NCBI GenBank assembly: GCA_022376465.1
Contig: JACDTU010000004.1
Span: forward strand, 2,232,001 to 2,296,000
DNA length: 64,000 nt
DNA from: Cubamyces lactineus
Lineage: Eukaryota; Basidiomycota; Agaricomycetes; Polyporales; Polyporaceae
Direction of reading: 5' to 3'
Both the position numbers and the translations under genes were made by a program. The notes below the pieces were generated by a model, which was not told where the DNA came from, made no database searches, and was given only the letters and a program-made list of their open reading frames with translations. This document shows positions 26,938 to 38,793 of the stretch, in pieces. The stretch's first letter is position 1; each line of letters begins with the position of its first letter.

Positions 26938-27443
26938 TAGAGGGGGCAGTGTAGTGGACATTATTGACGATTGAACAACAAATATACCCCGGGGATCCAG
27001 TGGTCGGACGTTGGTGTAGTACGTAGATGGGTGTGTTCTAATAATCAACGGCATGATTCAGCCTGCGGGGGGCACATGCATAATACATCAGGCACTTCTA
27101 TGGGCAATTGGGAGTCGTGCAGAGCGAGCCCGCATGGTGCGGCGGCGCGCAAGCGTCCGCACATTACAGTAGTAACCTCGTACCGTGGATGGGTGGGCGA
27201 ACGAGAGCGATGCCAACAGCGACGGATATGTGTGTGTGCGTGTGGGAGGATCGATAGCAATAGCAAGATGGGTGAATGGATGGATGGATGGATGGATGCC
27301 AGTCGTGCATGACACATTAGGTGGGTCGTATCGTACAGTTATACATGGGCAATGTACATCGCGGTCGGGTGCGTGGAAGGACGAGAGCGGTCTGGGCAGC
27401 GAGGTGAGGTAGGGAGGATACCGTTAGCGGGTTAGCGGGTGAG
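26938..27443. other. Convergent intergenic, lipase and ITC1 3' ends
   Basis: 506 bp with no gene. It contains a GATG tetranucleotide microsatellite and a short GTGTGTGTGCGTGTG tract near 27228. Confidence 0.55.
27275..27298. repeat. Tetranucleotide microsatellite (ATGG)n
   Basis: About six consecutive copies of ATGG/GATG in the shared 3' intergenic space. It may be length-variable between strains. Its short open frames in several phases are chance products of the repeat. Confidence 0.85.
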
Positions 27444-30400
27444 CTAGGACCCGTTGATCGCCTTGCGGTTCGTCCACTGCATGTAGGGCTCGCGCAGGAT
27501 GTCCGCACCCGCGTGTTTACGCGTGCTCCGCCGAGCCTCGGGGATCTTCGCGTTCGCGTTCAAGTCCTACAGACGCACAAGATCCAGCATGAGCGCACGG
27601 TATCGAAAAGATGATAGAGCAAGCCCCAGTCCGTGTGGTACGCCTGGAGAGAGAACGAGGGAAGGGAACAGGGAACGTACCGCTGCGCGCCGCCGCATGC
27701 CTGGGGCGATATGGTTCCACCACTTCGTGAACGTGTTCTTGAGCGCGAGCTCGCGGACGCCCTTCGGGTTCAGCCAGTCCACAAACTCGCGCACCTCGTC
27801 CACGTCGTTGTACACCGCCCACTCGCCCACCCCCAACATGCCCTCCTCGCCCTCCTCCTCCCGCCGGCGGCGGTCCACGTCCTCCTCCCGCCGCCTCAGT
27901 ACCTCCACGTCGAACTCGCTCGGGCCCTGCACGAAGATCCGGCCCGTGCCGTACTGCACCGTCCCGCCCGAACCGATGAGCGACGCCGCGCCCATCCCGT
28001 CGAACCACCACACTCGGTTGTAGAACCGATCCCGCCCGAGCGGCTTCACGCGCACCGCCCCGAGCAGCTTGCGGAACTCACGCTCGATGCCCTCGAGCCG
28101 CCGCTCGAGCTTGTTCACCTCCTCTTCGAGCCGTCGGCGATCGGCCTGCGCCTGCTTGGCCGATTGCGCCTTCGCCCGCGCCGCTTCGCGCTCCTTGGCG
28201 GCAGATCGTCGTGTGCCGGTCTGCTTGGGGGCTGCGTCCTCTGCGTCCGAGTTGGGTACGTCGGAGAGATCGGAAAGGTCGTGCATTGCAACGTCCTCGT
28301 CTCCCGTCTTCCCGTTGGTTTGAGGTTTGGCATCGGGGTTGATCTCGCCTTCGAGTGTGGCAATCTCTTCGAGGCTGTAGTGTGACAAGAGAGTCAGCGT
28401 CTCTTACGATGGTAGTTTATAGTCAACCGCAGACATACTAGGCTTTCTTTGTGCGGTTAACCTCGATCTTCTCTTTCCGCAACGCAGTGAGCTGTTCCTC
28501 GCATGTCTCCATGTGAGCGTGGATGGCTTTGCTCGAGACTGCAAGGTTGCACATGAAAGCGATGATATCCACTCGATCCTTTGCAGGCAGCTTGTGGTAC
28601 AGCTGTCCTGGATGTGTAGGCGTTGTCAGTCGCAGAGGTGCCGGGCTCGTCGAGGGTGAGGGGGCGGTGGAGCCTGAAGGCTCCTGTGTATTCTCTGGGG
28701 AGAAGAGAAGGCGGGTGAGAACTTCGCGCAATCGGGGGAAGTTTTCCAGATTGGCGTGCTGTATTGGGCTGCGATGAGTACTGGGATGTGTGTAGTCGAC
28801 TAACGGCGACCTACATCTTTGAGGCAGCCTACTAATGACTCTTCCCAACCATCGCGGCCTTCAGAGTGCCGTAAGGGTGCACGCTCCCAGTTGTTTCCAA
28901 CGTCGGCCATAGCTTCGGTGAGCTGCTCAATAGTGACACCGAACACATTGTCGTTATCACCGTGGTCCTGTTTGTAGTCAACCAGGGAGATGACAGCACT
29001 GTGCCGATTGAACGGGACAGTGCGTAGGATGTAGATGAGAGTAGCATGAATCTCCGCAAGGAGTTGACATTGAGGCTCGATGACTGAATGTCGGAGCGCC
29101 CCCTCAAAATCGTCCATTGTGAACGGAGATATGTGTAAGGGTTGGCTGTATACAGCTGTGTCAGTGCTAGCCCCGTACAAACGAGGGAAAGGACTAACCC
29201 ATAGACTACGATGAAGTTCCAGGACATCAGGAACGCCGAGTTCGTGTCTTGATCCTCTCCGAAGGGCATCGCAAGTTTGCTTGGTACAGGCCGCTTCACC
29301 TTCATACCTGCCCTCTTCTCCTTGTCACCAAGCACCACGTCCAGATCCTCTGTCGGATAGCGTATTGGTTTCTTTTTCTTCTTCTCCGCTGCCAGCCGCT
29401 CGCTCTCCTCCTTGGCTTTCTGCTGAGCCTCGGCCTTCTCTCGTGCCTCGCGTTCGCGCTGCTCTGCAATCGCCGCCATGATTTTCTCTGTTCTTATGGT
29501 TCAGCAACCCAACCGCCAGACGAAGATTCTCCACATAGGCAACACACCATTCTCTGCGGCCGCAGCGGCTCTCTTCTGTCTCTTGGACGCGGGACCTTCC
29601 TTCTCTTCCCAGACCTTCTTCCGCTTGTCACTCTCACCCTTCTTGAGGGTCTCGACGCCTTTGCGGATCTCCTCCGGCATGATACTACTGACCCCATATC
29701 GCGCGGCAATGGCAGGTTTCACCGTCCATGGCGAAGCGACTGCGGCATCCCTGTCTACGCAATCTCGGATGAAACGTCGTAGTATGGACTTGGAGAAGGC
29801 AAGGCGATCGCGACTAGATGACAGAATGAGGATGAGGACGTCCATGCACTTTGACCGACACTTACTTCATTTTTGAGCAATCTACGTCCATAAGCTGACC
29901 TCCCCATTGCCCGCGGTTCGTTTCCTTTCCCTTGCTCTTGTCCGGTTTGCCAAAGCCCGGCTGTCTCTCCTCTTCGAGGATTTGGACCTTGTAACTGTAC
30001 TTCGCAGGGTCATCCATAGCTATGGAATCCTTTACGGGGATCTTGAGGTCTTCAGCAACTTTGTGTATTGCCATGGGTTCGTCGGGAAGAGGTGTGGAAG
30101 AGCTTGACGCGACTGGGGCAGGAGTTCGTTTGACATTGGCACTTGTCTTGGGAGGGAAGACCTGGATGATGTGGGCAAGGTATCTAGAAACATTCAGGTA
30201 AATGAAGGACACGAGATGGATCAAGGACCGGACATACTTCTCTCCTTGTATCTCCACATAGACCTCTGAGCGCGTCATGTTTCAGTCAAGGCATATGGGG
30301 TCAATGCGATTGGGACTCACTCTCGTCAGGATAATAGCGGTCCTTAAAGCGGTCATATACAGCCTCCACTAGGTGGTCGAGGCGCCCCATAACCTCTGTA

Positions 30401-30832
30401 TAGGTGGCAAGAGAGGATACAGTCAAGCGGACACGTATAGCCACAACGCGAAAGGAGGACATACGCCACTGGACGGCTTTGAGGACGGCAGCCTTGAGTT
30501 GGTCCGGGAACCTGGAGTGCATAGTGCGGGCCTCGTGCCGCTCACTCTCCAAGGCTTGGAAGTAGTCGAGACCGCTCTTGCCGGTGACTTCGCATTGGAA
30601 CTGTTTGAGCCTGTAGAAGGACATGCGCGCGACATAGGCCCTGCGGGAGAGAGGGAACGTGAGGGGTGGAACGGGCGGGGACGAGGAGGGTGGGGGTGTA
30701 CTCGTATGTTTCGAAGATCTCGCCGGTCTGTGCGAGGTAGAAGACCTCCCTGTTGGGGTCGTTCTTGAGGGCATCTAGGAGGGCGGGAGAGGGTTCGGTG
30801 AGGAGGACGCGTTTGCGCCTGCAGGTGGGCAT
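27444..30832 (-). CDS. ITC1: ISW2/ACF-type chromatin remodelling subunit ITC1
   Basis: Large non-catalytic subunit that pairs with the ISWI ATPase to space nucleosomes. Read leftwards from ATG 30832. The WAC domain comes first (RRKRVLLTEPSPALL, REVFYLAQTGEIFETYE, then after an intron AYVARMSFYRLKQFQCEVTG and LDYFQALESERHEAR). A linker with YVEIQGEKY and VFPPKTSANVKR follows, then a basic/acidic coiled region and a DDT-domain-like part (PIRYPTEDLDVVLGDKEK, SWNFIVVYG). WHIM-type motifs complete it: EEVNKLERRLEGIEREFRKLL, GRDRFYNRVWWFDG, GEWAVYNDVDEVREFVDWLN and RELALKNTFTKWWNHIAPGM. The last exon ends YMQWTNRKAINGS. About ten exons; exact inner borders were not all fixed. The domain order WAC-DDT-WHIM identifies Itc1/Acf1. 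Confidence 0.9.
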
Positions 30833-32356
30833 GGTGGGCGGGTGGGGGATGAGTGCGCAGGGGCGGTGGTGGGAGGGACGGAGAGAGGGAGACGGGGCAA
30901 GGGCGAGAGGGAAGGGGAGGGGGCGGCAGGTGGCTAGGTTGGAATCCGAAGGCGTGAAGCGGTCCCCTTCGCATTTTTGCTGCAGTGCGTCTCCCGCCGA
31001 GGTCCTCCACGCTCAGCCACCCGACACACTCTCCTCCCTCCGTCCATTTCCAACTCAGCCCTCTCCTCCCTCCTCCTCCTCTCAGCCCGCCCCCTCCCCC
31101 TCCAGCCTCTCTCGCCCCGCACCGTCCACCTCGCTCGTGCCATATCCTGTGCTCGTGCCAGCGTCACATCCGATTGTCCTCTCCGCACAAGGCGGACTGC
31201 CAGACCCGCGTCAGATCGCCCTCAGATTACCCATCGCTCTCTCCTCCATCTCCCAGGCCTCTGCTCTCCGCGTCACAACCCGTCTGGGGCTCCTCGTTCC
31301 TGCGGAGGTTGCGGTCCACCAGCCACCCTCTTCCACGCTCTGGCCGTGCCTGCCGGTGCGCGCTCGCCCAGATGCGGTGGGATTCTCGGCGGCCCATCCT
31401 TACCCGTTACGGCTCCTCTCATACTCGGCTATGGCTCACCCTGCAACACGGTGTCTGGAGAAAACTAGGAAAAAGCAGTCGTCCGGCTGTGAGAGATCAT
31501 ATTGTCCGAGGTGCAAAAGCCATGGTGGAGGTAGGTTTCCAAGCTCTTTCGCGCACGTCCATCAACGCGTAACTGCTCTATGTATCCTGCCAACTCGCCT
31601 GCAACCCCTCCGGTTTGTATCTCCTGGGAAACTGCATTGAAGGATTGTTCTCCTTATCTGGCCCGCTCGGTGTATCGCGAATGCCTGGGCCCAGTTGCCT
31701 TCCAGTGTTTTGCCGCGACAAAAACTACTGTAGCCACTGACGCGTCGGAACGGTCACGTGCGCTTCTTATCCGCGCTTATGTCTGCTTTGGCCAGCTTCA
31801 CTCGCCAAGGGCTGACCGACCATCCGATCTACTGAGGGTGCTTCTTCTGTGAGTTTGGGCGTATCGGTCTCGGGGGAGCCACGCTGCATGTGGAGGGCGG
31901 TGAATCATTCGCGCAGCGGAGGCTTCTCAGGCGCTCGGCATCCTGGAGGCCCGTATTGTAGCAGTGCGGCCTTCAGCCAGTACTGTACCACTCGTAACTC
32001 CAAACAAGGGTAACAGCTACCACGCGTCCGGCCTATATACATGGGTCATATAACCTAGTAGTGGTTCAATGAATGTGAGGGAATACAAGTGTGTCTACAG
32101 TACATCATGGTCCGACGGGGAGAATGCGTAAAGTGATCCATCGTGAACATAGAGCAAAGAAAAAACATGGGAGGTACGTGATCATGGTAGGGAATGTGTA
32201 ACATAGAGGGGGAATGCTCGGGTATGCGTTCATCCGTGATAACAGGCAGTGGATCTGAGGGAGGGAATATACGGTGGCGTGGCGTAACATAACGAGACTG
32301 TAACCGGACTCAGACAACGCGGCCAGAGGCATGGCATGGATGTAACACGTACCCTT
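30833..32356. other. Intergenic, ITC1 promoter and unclear C/T-rich segment
   Basis: About 1.5 kb. 30840-30930 is purine-rich on the plus strand (pyrimidine-rich on the ITC1 coding strand). 31000-31130 is C/T-rich on the plus strand. Three overlapping plus-strand frames stay open between about 30980 and 31570; the composition explains this and none shows a known motif. An unknown gene here is possible but not supported. 31860-32350 looks like plain intergenic DNA. Confidence 0.45.
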
Positions 32357-35300
32357 CTAGGTATGAAACTCGAACTTGCTGACGGTAAACACGAGGACTT
32401 GCGTGACCAGAAGATCCGAGGGCACCCACACCCCCACTCTCATCTCCTCACTCTTGCTGCGGGATTGGATAGCTGCGATGGCTGCTGTTGCGACTGCAGC
32501 GTCGTGGACCTCGACTTGCTCGATGACGTGCCGTTGGCCTGTCCGTAATCCCCTCTCGCCGCTACTCGCTGCTGCTGGTGTTGCTGCTGCTGAAGTTGCG
32601 GGGAGCTGGGTGCCGGAGACCCACGCTCGGGGGTTGGGCTGCCCGACTTGTCCTTTCCGCGCCCCAACAACCTCTTGAACCGCGATCCCTGTGCGGCCTT
32701 CTGACGCTCGGCCTCCTTCACTCCAACGGCGTCAAGCACCACAATCGCCTTCGCGGCAGGAGACATCGCCGCCTTGCCCGCGCCTGCAGTGGTCTGGGCA
32801 AGCGTGTGCGGCGCCGGAATGCGCGAGTCGGAGGTGCTGCGCGTATGAGGCGCAGGACGCGTCAATCCCTGTCCAGAGCCCCGCGCAGAGGTACCTTTGC
32901 TCCTCCCATCGATGTTCACGAGCACCCAGCCTTCGGAGATGGAGGACGCGCGCTGTGGCCGGGAGCTGCTATGAGCAATTCCGTTCGTCGCGGCCGTAGG
33001 TAGTTTAGTGAGTGGCTGAACGGCTTGAGTGTGCGGCTTGGTAGGGATCGTGCTGTTCGGAGGTGTCTTCTCGTGACGGTCCATCGTGTTCCCAACCCAT
33101 GCAGCTTCACTCCTACGTGCACCCTCGCCTTCCGCCCTGTGTTCCTCCGGGGAGTGCACGCGCACCTCGCCCTTACGCTCCACCCTGGCCTCGTCGCCCT
33201 CTTGGCTCGGCTGCTCCTTGATCGTAGGCGGAAACATAGTCGTGGTGGCGGTCGTCGTCGTACTAAGGCTTGGAGTCCCAATCGGTACGACGTCATCCTG
33301 CCTCTTTTCTTCCTGTGGAGTGGACGCCCACGCTCCCGGCAACACCGGTCCGGCAGACGCGGCTTGGGGCTCCTGCGTTGCTGCAACGGAAACAGACGAC
33401 GCGACGGTGCCGGTTGCGGGCGGCGATTGGGACGGCGGACGGGACGGAGACTGCAAATCGGTGCGTGGTCCGCCGCTCTGCCTACGTTCTCGCGGGCCGT
33501 GCAGAACACGAGGGGGAGACTGAGAGATGGGTGCTTGAGTATCGGTCGTGTCGGGCACGCCTGAAGTGGCTGTCTTGCGCTTCTCATCTAGGGGCTCCGG
33601 ATCCTTGCCCGTCCAGGCTATAGGAATTTCAGTCGACCGCCAGCCGGTGCTCGCCGAGAAGGCAGAGTCGCGAAAAGCTCCTGGTCCGAGCAGCGGCGGA
33701 GTCGGAATCCGTGGAACGTCAGATGTGTCCCTTGCGCGTTCGGACCTGGTGATGCTGTCGCGAGTCTCTCGGCGCGGTAGCCCAGCGTCAACCTGAGCTA
33801 GGTCAAGCGTGGCTGATCTACTCATGGGTGCTTGCGCGGGCTGAAGAGGTGTAGTGGGGGCTAATGGCGTGGACGCTCTGCGGACTCTGACTAGTGGAGG
33901 GCCCGTTGGTATCGAGCCAAGGGAACCTGTGCGAGGGCGTGCAATGTCGTAAGGGGAATCACCATGTGAGGCACGGAACAGAGGATCGTCTTGTTGTGTA
34001 AGTGAGTGGTGACGAGATTGCAGGGATGGTTGAGAGGCGATTGGAACCGCTGGGAAGTGTGCAGCTATCGGCGGAGTAGTGGGTCCAGGTGCCATCGAGC
34101 GGTTCCACGGATTGAATTCCTGCTGATATATAGTTCCTGGAGGGTGTTGAGGACCGGTGGTGTAGAAAACGTCCGGGGTGTGTGGTTGGCTCGCCGCTCT
34201 GCGATGAGCAGTTCCGACACCAGTCATGTCAACGCTTCCGACGTCGCTAGAGAGGTGACCTATCCCATTGAGAGAGGTCTCGGACCTGAAAGCTTGAGGC
34301 AGCTCGACCTTTGGGAAGGGTTTCTTGAGCTTGCCACCGGTACTCAGCGTAACTTGCCTCAACGGTGAAGATGCGAACGGAGAATTTGACCGCGCTTGGC
34401 TACTCTGAGTTTGCGTCTCAGACGAAGGACGTAGACTCCCAGAATGCGACCTGAGTTCTGACATGAGTGTACACCAGTCGATAGGACACACGATACTTAC
34501 CCCCCGAGGTGAGCAACGCCATTATGTTCCATGCTCGAGCGGGTCGGGCTTGCAGGAGGCGACTCAGACGATGGGTTCTCTGCGGGAGGACCCGTGAAGA
34601 TCCAGAAATCCCTCGTACGCGAACGATTTCCGACGGTCAGCGACGTCAACAAAGAGAAAGAGTGACGGTCAAGAGCACTGAGCAGAGACAGAATTTGCTG
34701 TAGAGAATCGATAGCAAAGGTGTTCTCCTGGAACCCTAAAAGTCAAGGCTATATCAATTTCCTGAGTGGCCGTCGAACTAGCGGACCTCTCACATTTGTA
34801 CCCTTTCAGCTTGAACTCGTATGTATCCCCCAACTTCTTCTCATCCGCAATCCCTCTGGGCCATGCGTTCCTCACAGCTTGTAGGATGGCGGGGGTGAAT
34901 GGAAGCGGTGGATCAATGACTCGGAGAACGCGAGGGGTAGGAAACGAAATTGCGAATATCATTGGCCCAGCGTGAGGCAATGTGCTTGTGGAGACGTTGG
35001 GCATGATTGGAATAGCAGAGGAATTCGGCGCGATGGTGGGGCGAGAGAAAGCGACGGCTATACGGTCGTCGTGTTCTCGCCCATACTCGACGGTTGACAA
35101 GAACGAATATCCGTACTGGAAAATAATCGAAAGTATGCTGACAATGAGTTTCTCTGACACCAGGGTCTTGATGTTGGTCCATGGCTTATGGTCTAAGGAG
35201 AACTCGAAGAAGTGGGTAGTCGGGTTCTCGCGACAGCCAAGTATCAGTTTGTGGACGTCGAAGAAACGACGCAAGGCATTGATAACGCTGTTTGGAAAGC

Positions 35301-35481
35301 TGTAGAGTCTGACGAAGCCATTCCCAGCGAGAGTAAGGAGGGAGAAAGAAGAGACGACGCGTTGGTCACGGATGAACTCCTTTCTTGGGTAGAAGATAGG
35401 ATTGTGAGTGAGCAGAGTAGGCGAGGGTGGAATGGGGGGCTTGAAAACGTTAGGCGTCGGGATGGGCGAGAGCTGCGCCAT
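32357..35481 (-). CDS. Large unknown protein with disordered middle and conserved-looking ends
   Basis: Not recognised. ATG 35481. Exons: 35481-34794, 34735-34501, 34450-32625 and 32538-32357, in total 976 residues. The N-terminal about 300 residues look folded: VSSFSLLTLAGNGFVRLYSF, VINALRRFFDVHKLILGCRE, FFEFSLDHKPW, MIFAISFPTPRVLRVIDP, then WFQENTFAIDSLQQILSLLS. The middle about 600 residues are Ser/Pro/Thr-rich and disordered, with RFKRLLGRGKDKS near the end. The frame remains open to a stop at 32440, but splicing from a GTGGGT donor at 32624 to the acceptor before 32538 gives a protein-like C-terminus (VIEQVEVHDAAVATAAI, then VGVWVPSDLLVTQVLVF), which I prefer. No catalytic motif or membrane segment was identified. 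Confidence 0.72.
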
Positions 35482-36680
35482 GGTTGGTGCATGGGGGAGA
35501 GTTGTGCGATGGCCTTCTATGCATGGCCGGAGTGGACATAGAGAGAGAGTGCAATGGCTCCAGCGCCATCAAGGCCGTGGTCCACGCCGCACGTCACTCT
35601 TCCCATACGCGTGCAGTCCACGTGCACGTGCACCGCGACTCGCCATCTCGTCGCGTCCGCCGCAGCCAGAGCCCCAGGTCGCGTCAAGGCTTGAGCACCT
35701 GGACCGGCAGCCAGCACCCTTCTTCCACGCCTCCTCCTGCCCTGTGTCTCGCCCCCAGTCGCACCTGGCATCTCTCTGCAAAAAAGACCTACCTTGACGA
35801 CTTCCAGTGCAGAGTCTCGCCTCATACTGATAGCAGTGCTTTCTTCGCGCGGTCAGAAGCCATCACCAAACTGAAGATGGAGCGGAGGTACCATGAGCGC
35901 CGCTTTGTGAAAGTACCGGTGTCTTCATACTGTCATACCTCTCGTTCGGGTTCAGGCGCATAGAAATTGCGACACTGAACAGGTACGCACAAAGGCGGGA
36001 GTGAAAAGGATATGAAGATCCCGAACCTCCTAGAGGCGCAGCGTACCTCGATGAATACGCGTGTCTTCCACACGTCGATCGCGCAGCTGCGGCGGTGTTC
36101 CTTCTTGAATGAATAGTTGGTCAGTGGATGCTATGTAGGTCGAGCTATAGCCACCATTGCGTATCCTCGGTCGAAGCAGCGCCAGCGGGGGAGAAGCGAG
36201 AAGCTGAGGCTGCTGAACATAGGTATCTCATCGACGGACCAACTTCGGCGGCGCATGTGACGGTCGTTGGGAGGTTCGCGGATGCACCGAAGGAACTCAG
36301 AGAACCCGTGAGATGGAGACATTTCTTTACTGTAGGTACGCCAACATAGTTTGCAAATTGACCCTGGTGCTGATAGTAATACGAGAGGAAGCAGTGGCGG
36401 AATACAAGGAATATGTTCAGGAGCAAGTACTGGTTACTTACAGAGCAGCAGGGTAAAGTACCGGCTGCGCTGAGTATCGTTGAGCGCCTACCGCTGGACG
36501 GGCAGCGCGGACCCGCGGTTGAGCCGGGCCGCCAGGCCTGATCGGTCCGACCCCGGTCCCTCAGGAGTGCTCAGTGCTCGGACGGACTTATATACGGCTT
36601 CGACGACCTCGAGATGGCGCACCCCCATCTTTCTCTTGCCCCAGTCTTCGGACCTATATCATTACGCCAGATCCCCAACG
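35482..36680. other. Intergenic, divergent, with weak exon-like signals on minus strand
   Basis: 1.2 kb between two divergent start codons. On the minus strand, 36105-36048 reads KEHRRSCAIDVWKTRVFIE followed by a GTACGC donor, and near 35960-35925 CRNFYAPEPERE lies after an acceptor-like CAG. These could be exons of a small gene or remnants, but I could not build a complete model with start and stop. A TATA box for the next gene is at 36589. Confidence 0.35.
36589..36595 (+). promoter_or_regulatory. TATA-like box of the oxidoreductase gene
   Basis: TATATAC lies 86-92 bp upstream of the ATG at 36681, the same spacing as the other TATA boxes in this window. Confidence 0.5.
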
Positions 36681-38793
36681 ATGTCGACCGAACTGAAGAA
36701 ACTGAATGTTTTGATGTGTAAGTGACCACTACATGGATCACCGCACATCCGATCACTCACGATGAATTCGCTAGGTGGTACTGTGCGTACCAACGGTCAA
36801 TATGGGGAAACTTTGACCTAACAATATCATAACCCGTAGGGAGAGTACACCACAGGGTGGACTGGCTCCGGTGCCTCGAAGTCTGACAAGAAGGTGAGCA
36901 TGACAAGATCTGCATGATGGACAAAGTTGACCAACCTACGGGTAGATCGGCGTAGGTGCACGCATATCGCATCACAGTCTTGTGGTTGACTAGGTGCGCA
37001 GGTTGTTGGGCTGACATGCTTTGACTTGAGGAGACTTGGGAAGGTACGTGATCTCTGTGTAACCTGTGCAATGGGAGATTACTCACAGAGTTATTCAGCT
37101 GGACAAACTGAGCATGGTCGGCACAAACGGTTCAAAATTCCCTGCTATTCGGCAACATCTCCAACACAATATTGCCGATGTATACAAAGACATGGACATC
37201 TCGTGCGTCCGTTGTGTCATCCTCCTGGGACTCTGTTAACGTCCGCGTTCTAGTTTCGACGCTTACCCGCAGGGTGAATCCATCAATCCCGAGGCTTGTG
37301 AGTCCCTGTTACTCCGCCTCTACACCGAAGTCCTTGCTAACCATACTGATACAGACAAGGAGGCCATAGACAAGCTGTCCCCCGGGGATGCTGTTATCAT
37401 CTTCACTCCCGATAGTCAGTGTGACTTCTGGTAGTGGGGGGTTCTGCTCACGTTTGGAAACTAGGCACTCACTATCCCATCGCGCTCTACGCCATTGAGC
37501 GTGGCCTTCATGTTCTGGTCACGAAGCCCGCTGTCCAGCTGCTTCACCACCATGTCGAACTCATCGAGGCCGCTCGCAAGCACAATGTTGTGTGCTTTGT
37601 GGAGCACCACAAGCGGTGAGTCTTGGTGAATTCTTGTGCCGGAACAGAGGTACCAAACTCGGGCGGACAGCTTCGACCCTGTATACAGCGACGCGAAAGC
37701 GCGCGCCGCCTCCCTGGGAGAATTTAACTTCTTCAGCGCGTGGATGAGCCAGCCCAAGAGCCAGCTGGAGACTTTCCGTGCCTGGGCAGGGAAGGATTCT
37801 GACATCAGGTACGCTTAACAAAACCAACTGACGGCCCCGTGCCGCACTCGCCCACAATGATTGATGCTTGCATCTGGCAGCTACTATCTGTCTTCGCATC
37901 ACATCGATATCCACTGCTGGATCATGCAAGACAAGGCCATACCCACGCGTGTCGTGGCTAGCGCCGCCACTGGTATTGCTACTAGCGAGCCGTACAACTG
38001 CGTCCCCCAGACTGAGGACACGATTACTCTTCTGGTGGACTGGCAGTCCTTGTCGAGCTCTAAGCACAAGGGTACCGCTGTATACACCGCGTCGTGGACT
38101 GCACCGCTGAAGGCTGGTGTCCACACCAACCAGCATTGGTATTATATGGCAGAGAAGGTACGTACTCACCATTCAACCATCCATGCCTTGCAGTACAGCG
38201 GCTGCGTCAAGATTCCGCTGCGATCATACTTTTTTTTTATTGATGATCGTCTCTCCTCTGCCGTACAGGGCGAAATCAACGTCGACCAAGCGCACCGGGG
38301 TTACGATATCGTTCAGGACGACACGGGCAAAGCGTGGTACAACCCCTTCTAGTACGTCTCCCGCGTTGACCGTGCGATATTCTCCGGACTGAATCAATCG
38401 CCTGTTCCATCGCTTCACCCTTCGCATCCCCTAACGCTCATCCCCGCACTCGCATCATACTCGCTTCAATTACTCCTGACACGACCTGACAACCACACGT
38501 CGCACCGATGCCGCCACCTCCGATGCTTTCGCAGCATGAAATACTCGCCTTCCGAGAGCGGACATTTCGACGGTCAGCGCGCGTACGGCTATGTGTCCAT
38601 CGAGAAGTTCGTCGATGCAGCGCGGAGCGTGAACGCTGGCCAGACGCAGCCGAGCGACTACGACAAGCACGGGCTCCCGACGATTCAGAATACGGTGCTC
38701 ACCACTGCGATCCTCCATGCCGGCCGTATCAGCTTGGACGAGAAGCGGCCCGTGTCGATCAAGCGCAACGGAAACGAGTGGGTGCTCGAGTGA
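36681..38793 (+). CDS. Gfo/Idh/MocA-family NAD(P)-dependent oxidoreductase
   Basis: Rossmann-fold dehydrogenase of the glucose-fructose/inositol dehydrogenase family; the substrate is probably a sugar or polyol, unknown here. Thirteen exons: 36681-36717, 36775-36782, 36840-36893, 36946-36951, 37002-37043, 37099-37202, 37254-37297, 37355-37414, 37465-37615, 37671-37808, 37881-38157, 38269-38351 and 38535-38793, in phase throughout, 420 residues. The dinucleotide fold starts LNVLMCGTGEYTTG, then [11 protein letters not shown] and [32 protein letters not shown] and [10 protein letters not shown] correspond to the family's T-P-D and (E)KP motifs, the latter with Thr for Glu. Later come [17 protein letters not shown], the [12 protein letters not shown] block with its likely active-site His, and [17 protein letters not shown]. 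Exons 2 and 4 are only 8 and 6 nt. Confidence 0.88.

Noticed and set aside
25614..27054. Minus-strand frames opposite the lipase
   Set aside because: Antisense shadows of a well-supported gene with a complete catalytic triad.
30753..31640. 295-residue plus-strand frame over ITC1 exon 1 and its promoter
   Set aside because: It opens without an ATG inside an antisense exon, overlaps two other open frames, and is Ser/Pro-rich because of C/T-rich DNA.
32578..33623. Plus-strand frames opposite the large unknown gene
   Set aside because: They are antisense to the Ser/Pro-rich centre, and the minus-strand exon is longer and joined by good splice sites.
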